DNA of 13,603 nucleotides from Conidiobolus incongruus B7586 (taxonomy: Eukaryota; Entomophthoromycota; Entomophthoromycetes; Entomophthorales; Conidiobolaceae): assembly GCA_000697335.1 (NCBI GenBank), contig JNEM01014251.1, positions 1 through 13,603 on the forward strand, given 5' to 3'. Within the stretch, counting starts at the first letter, position 1, and each line of letters opens with the position of its first letter. The position numbers and the translations under genes were made by a program. Of the stretch, positions 9,284 to 13,603 are shown piece by piece. The notes below the pieces were generated by a model. That model had not been told where the DNA came from. It did no database searches and saw only the letters and a program-made list of their open reading frames with translations.

Positions 9284-10253
9284 ATTCTAGTTAATATTTT
9301 AATACACGCACTTTATAAGAACTCTAATGTTTTTTATTATATTATTCTTTATGAATATAATTGTTAACAGAGAAAAATATACTTAGTCTTATAGTTGATC
9401 TATTTTAAATTTTCAATTTTAATATATAATCATAATTTTTATTATAATCACAAAACTGGTTAAGTCAAGTTTTAAGTGAAAATTGTACAAATATTTATCT
9501 CAAATTTAATTCAAGTAATAATATGATAATACCTATTTCTTTGGATTCTTAATTTGCTAATTCTAATTCATCCAAATTCGACAAAATTTATCAAAGATTT
9601 TATTTGATCTACAAATTATATAGTAAAATTAAATTTTCCATTATATTTTAAGTCTAAAAACTCATTTTTTCTAAATTAATATCATCTTGCTGCTTATTTT
9701 TTTTATATTAATAAGATTATTTAGATTTGACAAAGAAAAATGTTTATATAAATTCTCACACCTTTTATAATTCATTAGGTGAATTTCAGTGATTAAAACC
9801 ATAAAATAAAAATATTAACTTGAAATTATAATCTGTGTTTTAGATGTTAAATATTTTTAATTTTGAGATTAGCGGTATTATTTAGTAAGTATCTTTTTAT
9901 AATATAAATAAGCTGATTAATTAACAGCTTATTCTTCAAATATATTTCTAATTTTAAATAAATAATCATTGAGTTCAAATTATATTTGATTTTCTTATAA
10001 TAACTTGAGAATTTCTTTCAAGATATTCTATTATATATTTTAAATTTATATTGACTTAAACATTTCATTTATTAAAAAATTTCAATTAATTTCTAATTTG
10101 CGAGTAAATTACATTTTAAATTTCACATCAAAATCAAAAAATTGAATTTTATAGATTATATGAAAACATTCATTTTGACTTATACCTAATGGTTATATTA
10201 TTTAATTATTAACTGAAATAAAATCAACTTTTATCAAAATATTACTATGCCAA
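9284..10253. other. AT-rich sequence 3' of the GNAT gene, no gene
   Basis: The first 100 or so bases are the likely 3' untranslated region. No canonical AATAAA lies close to the stop codon, so the poly(A) site cannot be placed. No further gene, RNA or element is recognisable up to the dispersed repeat at 10254. Confidence 0.55.
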
Positions 10254-10609
10254 TATTGACGACTGTAATTGTGCAAGGAGATAGACTTTTAGAGCTTAAT
10301 TGGGGAATTGCCAGTGGTAAACAATAGGTTACCACAGAGTTAGAGGAAATTGATGGAGTTCACCTAATTAAGTGAAAATGGCTTATTGTGAATAAAGTAA
10401 ATATCTCATACTTGTCATAACTCAACACTTCTGTGAGGGTTATAAGAAAAACTTAGAGACTGGTTACTTTAGAAATAAAGATAGAAAAAATATATTTATT
10501 AGTTTGTTTGTAATTATCTTATTCTAAAGTTCAGGAAATGGGAGTTCTCCAATGTGACTTCTTGATTTAGCATGATAATCACAGTTTCTTGAGTGACTGG
10601 CAAGATCAT
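10254..10609 (+). repeat. Dispersed repeat, copy B (inverted relative to copy A at 1245-1599)
   Basis: This aligns over its full length with the reverse complement of 1245-1599. About 34 of roughly 47 hand-counted differences are transitions. Both CpG sites present in copy A (within TCACGC and TTACGAG) read TA in copy B, the change expected from cytosine decay at methylated or otherwise mutated CpGs on both strands. The TTCACC palindrome lies at 10359-10376. No coding frame is conserved. The paired copies point toward each other's interior as terminal inverted repeats would, but no transposase or integrase is visible between them, so two independent insertions remain equally possible. Confidence 0.85.
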
Positions 10610-13603
10610 ATCTTATTAACATTGATACTTTAATTTGAATATATTTTAATTTGCTAATGTCATATTATGTATATCTATAGAAATATTTATTTTTCATAAG
10701 AATAATGCTATCAATAAAATATTTTAATAACTCTATTATATAGATTTTGAATCAATAATGATATCTTTTATAAAATACATTAATTAAAATTATTTTATTT
10801 AAATAATTTTTAAAATTAATATTAATTAATTTATTTTTTAAAATTATATAAAGAATATGTATTTAATTAAATTTATAAGTAATTAATAATTATATAAAAA
10901 ACATTATTTATTTGAATTAATAATAATATTAGTAGTATAATATTTAAGTTTAAATTTATATAAACTATTTAAAAAATTTATAATTGATTAATAATAATCA
11001 TTCATTATAAAACTTAGGTTATTAAATATATAATAATAGCTATTGCTCAAATATAGCTTTTTTAACTCTTTTTAAGCTTTGGTTAAATGAAAATATATTA
11101 ATTTTTATTTTTATTAATTAATCCATATTAAAACTATAATATATATAATAAACCTATATATTTTATATTTATGTATTTTAATTTTTATATACTAACCTAT
11201 AAAAATAAATTATAAAATCAAAAACACTTATATTTTTATTAATATTTTAATCAATATCTAATGAAATAAACTTAAATTAAATAATTAAAATTATATATAT
11301 TTATTAATAATATAAATCATTAAATAATGATATTTAGTTATTAATTAATTAAAATATCAACTTTTAAACTTTATTTAAAACAAGTCATCAATTTGTAGGT
11401 TTTTGGTAATAAAAAAATTAAAACTTAAAATATCTATCTTTAACTTTTCTAATTTCTTTAAAATTATAGGGTATAGAATAAATTAAATTCTTATATTAAG
11501 AAGGGTTAATTTTATTATATAATTCTTAAATATATTTTTAAAGCTAATTTAAATTTATTATTAAAAAAAAGCTTTAATAACTTTTTTAACTAATCTTAAA
11601 GATATTTAATCAAGTTAAGATTAAAAAATTAAAATGCTACTTTATAACTATTATTTTGTTATTTTATAAGTTATTTAATAATAAAAGTTGTAATATAATA
11701 AAAGGTATTATCTTATTAGAAAATAATATTAGATTTGTTTAACTTATATTATTCAATGTTTTTTTTAATTTATTATTCAAAATATTTTAATATATCTTAA
11801 TATTAATTCCTTTATTAATTTTATAAAGATATTATATATTTAAAAATAATATATATCCCAAAATAATCATTAACTTATTATTATACTTTTAGGTAAAATT
11901 GATAATAGTCATAAAATAATTTTATATCTTTTTTAAAGTATTTAACATTTTTATTAAATTTATTAAAATATATTTTTATTTTATTAAGTTAAATAACTTT
12001 ACTCTAATTAGTTTCAATTTAATAATAATAGTAATATTTAAACTCTTGCTTAATTTTATAATAAGATTTTTTTAATTAAGGGTGTTTTTTCTTAAAATAT
12101 AAATAGTATTTATATTAATATAAAACATATATAATAATATTTGTGTTAACTAATATTCTCGTATAGTTCTATATTTCTTATTATATTTTTATAATGATAT
12201 TATATTTGTTTATATTAATTAACCTATAAATATATTTTTTATTATATTTATTTATAATCTTAACATGCTTAAGTTTCAGTTTAAATATATTTTTATTATT
12301 ATTCTTAATAGTTTTAACTATAGTAAACTAATTAAATCTAATATTTCTAATAATATTATAAGTTGATATATCTTTTTTATAAAGTTGATAAATATACAAA
12401 TGAATTTTTTTAAAAAGGGATTTAAGTATAATAATATTAATAAAAAAATTTAATATATCTATATAATAATAAAGAAAGAAAAAAGATATGGTTATATATT
12501 GTTATATATATCCTTTTATCTCAAAAACCTATAAATTTATAACTCACCTTAGTTAAAAATTAAGGGTTAATATTTTTGCTAATAGTTTATTAAATATATC
12601 TTAATATATTTATTAATTATCAAATAATATAACTTAATTATATATTATAATTTCAGGTAATTAAATATATATAATTGTTTTAATTATTAATTAAAAAATA
12701 TATATTTTTGATTGAATAACTTATTTTTGTAAGTTAGTATATAAACAAATTAAAAAAATATTTTGAATATATTTAAAATTTTATCAATTATTAAAAAAGT
12801 TCAAATAAAGTTAATTTTTGCAAATTTTATTAATTTTTATTTAATATTTTTTTAATTAAAAGAAATTTTTCTTTTAAAAATAACTAATTGATATAAAGGT
12901 TTATTTTGACAAATTATAAATTTTAAATAACTTTAGGTTTATAGTTAAGTTATATTAAATTATCTTAATATTAGAAAATAGGAAAATTATATTGGAATAA
13001 ACTTAAGTGATCATTATTTATTTAACGAAAATATAATATATATTTAAATTTATTGGAATTTTTTTATTAAAAATTTTAAACTTATTTTTTTTAAATAAAG
13101 AGAATAAATGTTTTTCTTTTTATATCTATATAAAAATATCTAGATTTTACGGAAAATAAGACCAAATTTGAATTATAAAAAATCAATATATAAATAAACT
13201 TATTAATTATAACTATAATATTTTTTTAAATATTTTAATAATATAATAAAATTAGTTTTTCACAGGATTATTTCAATTCAAACTTATAATAAATAAAAGT
13301 AGAAAAAATAATATATTTATTTTTTTGAATAGCTTAATTTGATTATTATTATTGATATTATATATTATATTAATTCTTATTTTCATATTTTCTATATTAT
13401 GCAATAATATCTATTATATTATAAATATTTAAATTACTAAAGCTAATAAATAAAGATATTAAATTAGAGTTTATTAATATATAGGGTGTTAATAATTAAT
13501 AAGTTTAATTAATGCAAAGTTAAAAAATATATATAAAATTAATATTATAGTTGAAAAAAAATGGAATATTTTTTAATTTCTGAATTTGCCAAAATATTAA
13601 TAA
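10610..13603. other. AT-rich desert to the window end, no gene
   Basis: About 3 kb composed almost entirely of A and T with scattered single G or C bases. No open frame of useful length, RNA gene, inverted-repeat element or protein similarity could be supported on either strand. Confidence 0.65.

Noticed and set aside
10248-10326. A short frame in repeat copy B (LTTVIVQGDRLLELNWGIASGK), partly shared with copy A
   Set aside because: The copies differ throughout without codon-position bias and both have stops soon after. The conservation looks like that of a non-coding repeat.

Overview
This looks like a piece of an early-diverging fungal nuclear genome, most likely Mucoromycota, with an anaerobic chytrid-like fungus as an alternative. 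The evidence is an intron-less two-domain GNAT gene at about 40% GC in a sea of roughly 85% or more A+T, a Ty3-type LTR retroelement at one edge, and no bacterial operon structure, Shine-Dalgarno sites or dense coding. The lineage call is inference from base composition and element style, not from a marker gene.

Layout. Positions 1-639 are the 5' end of an LTR retroelement on the minus strand: partial gag, leader, a primer-binding-site-like motif and the LTR with its own TATA box and AATAAA. It runs out of the window to the left. Positions 640-1244 are AT-rich and gene-free. Positions 1245-1599 and 10254-10609 are two copies, in opposite orientation, of an unclassified dispersed repeat of about 355 bp (roughly 87% identical by hand alignment). 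They bracket a 9.4-kb stretch. Inside it are a small MITE-like element (3966-4065), a decayed GNAT pseudogene (4551-about 5265), the intact GNAT gene (8420-9283) with a TATA box about 80 nt upstream, and long AT-rich deserts. Positions 10610-13603 are AT-rich sequence with no gene I can support.

How the parts relate. The pseudogene and the intact gene are direct, same-strand duplicates whose starts lie 3.9 kb apart. The similarity includes the promoter-proximal region, so the duplication was probably at DNA level rather than by retrocopying. One copy kept a full acetyltransferase frame and promoter; the other lost its acetyl-CoA loop residues, its frame and the core TATA box. The window has one convincing host gene. 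I do not see a multi-gene system; the most unusual structure is the inverted repeat pair bracketing the GNAT locus.
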